Source: an uncultured Arsenicibacter sp. (lineage in GTDB: Bacteria; Bacteroidota; Bacteroidia; Cytophagales; Spirosomataceae). From it: 42,073 nt of DNA. Shown here piece by piece: positions 41,374-42,073 of the stretch. Every line of letters begins with the position of its first letter. The first letter of the stretch is position 1. Made by a program: the position numbers and the translations under genes. A model generated the notes under the pieces. It did no database searches, had not been told where the DNA came from, and worked only from the letters and a program-made list of their open reading frames with translations. The stretch is taken from the NCBI RefSeq assembly GCF_945952095.1, contig NZ_CAMFHL010000042.1, positions 1 to 42,073 on the forward strand, given 5' to 3'.

Positions 41374-42073
41374 ATGCTTCGACACACTTGCTTCTTGATA
41401 TGCCTCTTATGGCTTTCAGTTTCTGCAATTGCCCAGCAGCCCGATCAATTCAAAAAAGACTTAAAATTCTTGGTATCGACTAATGTTGAGGAAAAGGCTT
41501 TTGCTGATTTTTTCAGGAAATACAACGGATTTTTAACCCCTTATCTCCAGAGTACACAACTGGTTATGTCTATAAAGGGTGAGCAATCGGGTCAATACCC
41601 GCTGCGTGACCTTATCTCCGATTCAGTATATCACAATTCCACCCGCCGAATGCTTACTGCCAGCGACCGGAACCAGCGAACGCTAGCCTATCTGCTGGTA
41701 GCCTCTGCCGGAGACCGAAATGTTGACTCAATTTTGCTACAAAAAATAAAGGATGAAACAGACGAAAACGCAAAATTCTGGTTAATAGCTTCTGTCCTCT
41801 ATCTCAAGATACCGGCAACGAGCATGGTGTTTGAGTATTTGGCAGCGTTAAAAGACGTATCTGTAATCCCCTCTTTATTTCCACTGTTTGTCCAACAGCC
41901 GGTTGATTCACTTGAATCGGTTGCTTACAGGCATATTCATCAGAATAATCCTGTAAACGGCATTTTGGCTGCGCAATTGTTCTATTACTTACCCCACACA
42001 GAAAAGGCAAAGAATGCCCTCTGGAAGGCCGTTGATGAGTGGGATATGAATGTAAAAGGATACGCGCTTTTTC
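41374..42073 (+). CDS. Secreted protein of unknown function, 3' end cut off by window
   Basis: Open from ATG 41374 to the window end, 233 residues seen. The signal peptide (LRHTCFLICLLWLSVSAIAQQ) is cut near AIAQ. The mature part consists of helices such as FADFFRKYNGFLTPYLQ, RTLAYLLVASAGDRNVDSILLQKI, NAKFWLIASVLYLKIP and NGILAAQLFYYLPHTEKAKNALWKAV, which look like HEAT-type or other alpha-solenoid repeats. Base composition is a little richer in A and T than the neighbours. Predicted to be exported to the periplasm or the surface. It is divergent from the second LytS kinase and has an FNR-type box, so oxygen or nitric-oxide-linked control is possible. Confidence 0.8.
   Translation, partial: MLRHTCFLICLLWLSVSAIAQQPDQFKKDLKFLVSTNVEEKAFADFFRKYNGFLTPYLQSTQLVMSIKGEQSGQYPLRDLISDSVYHNSTRRMLTASDRNQRTLAYLLVASAGDRNVDSILLQKIKDETDENAKFWLIASVLYLKIPATSMVFEYLAALKDVSVIPSLFPLFVQQPVDSLESVAYRHIHQNNPVNGILAAQLFYYLPHTEKAKNALWKAVDEWDMNVKGYALF

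Noticed and set aside
1..42073. CRISPR arrays, tRNA or rRNA genes, insertion sequences, phage or conjugation genes
   Set aside because: No regularly spaced repeats, cloverleaf sequences, transposase or integrase motifs were seen on reading either strand; a dedicated search was not possible here.

Overview
The window looks like chromosome of an aerobic or facultative Bacteroidota, most likely a Cytophagales/Spirosoma-type genome (inference). The support is a SusC/SusD outer-membrane pair under an ECF sigma/FecR anti-sigma pair, two LytS/LytTR two-component systems, many secreted and lipoproteins, GH13 enzymes, and promoter-like sequences of the Bacteroidota type (TTTG, about 20 bases, TAnnTTTG) instead of E. 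coli-like ones. No tRNA, rRNA, CRISPR array, insertion sequence or phage gene was recognised. Both window edges cut genes.

Left part (1-15.3 kb). A two-gene minus-strand operon encodes secreted or membrane cytochrome c-like proteins of the type abundant in planctomycetes (PSCyt1/PSCyt2/PSD1 with a LamG-like domain; DUF2231-PSCyt1-leucine-rich repeats). It faces a divergent AraC regulator. Then come a LytTR/LytS pair, a 750-base non-coding stretch with tandem palindromes and a terminator (possible small RNA), a small secreted protein, an unrecognised protein, a large PQQ/NHL-propeller dehydrogenase with HEAT and cytochrome c domains, and metE (B12-independent methionine synthase) behind a clear cobalamin riboswitch.

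Centre (15.3-30.6 kb). This is the most interesting block. All genes are on the minus strand: ECF sigma factor, FecR anti-sigma, SusC with an STN signalling domain, SusD, a Tat-exported phosphocholine-type phospholipase C, an ethanolamine permease, EutB, EutC, a formylglycine sulfatase and a small lipoprotein. Read together, this is a polysaccharide-utilisation-locus architecture re-purposed for phospholipid head groups. Phospholipase C would cut phosphatidylethanolamine or a related lipid outside the cytoplasm, the permease would import ethanolamine, and the B12-dependent ammonia-lyase would turn it into acetaldehyde and ammonia. The step from phosphoethanolamine to ethanolamine has no obvious enzyme here; the sulfatase-fold protein fused into the eut operon is the candidate to test. 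No microcompartment, reactivase or aldehyde dehydrogenase gene is in the window.

Right part (31-42 kb). A plus-strand run encodes a TPR membrane protein, a degenerate receiver-domain protein, a GH13 alpha-glucosidase and TreZ (trehalose release from maltooligosyl trehalose). It ends at a strong terminator shared with a converging minus-strand run: YceI, a TonB-type beta-barrel receptor and a second LytTR/LytS pair. At the right edge a partial secreted protein starts behind a perfect FNR-type box placed about 40 bases upstream of its predicted transcription start.
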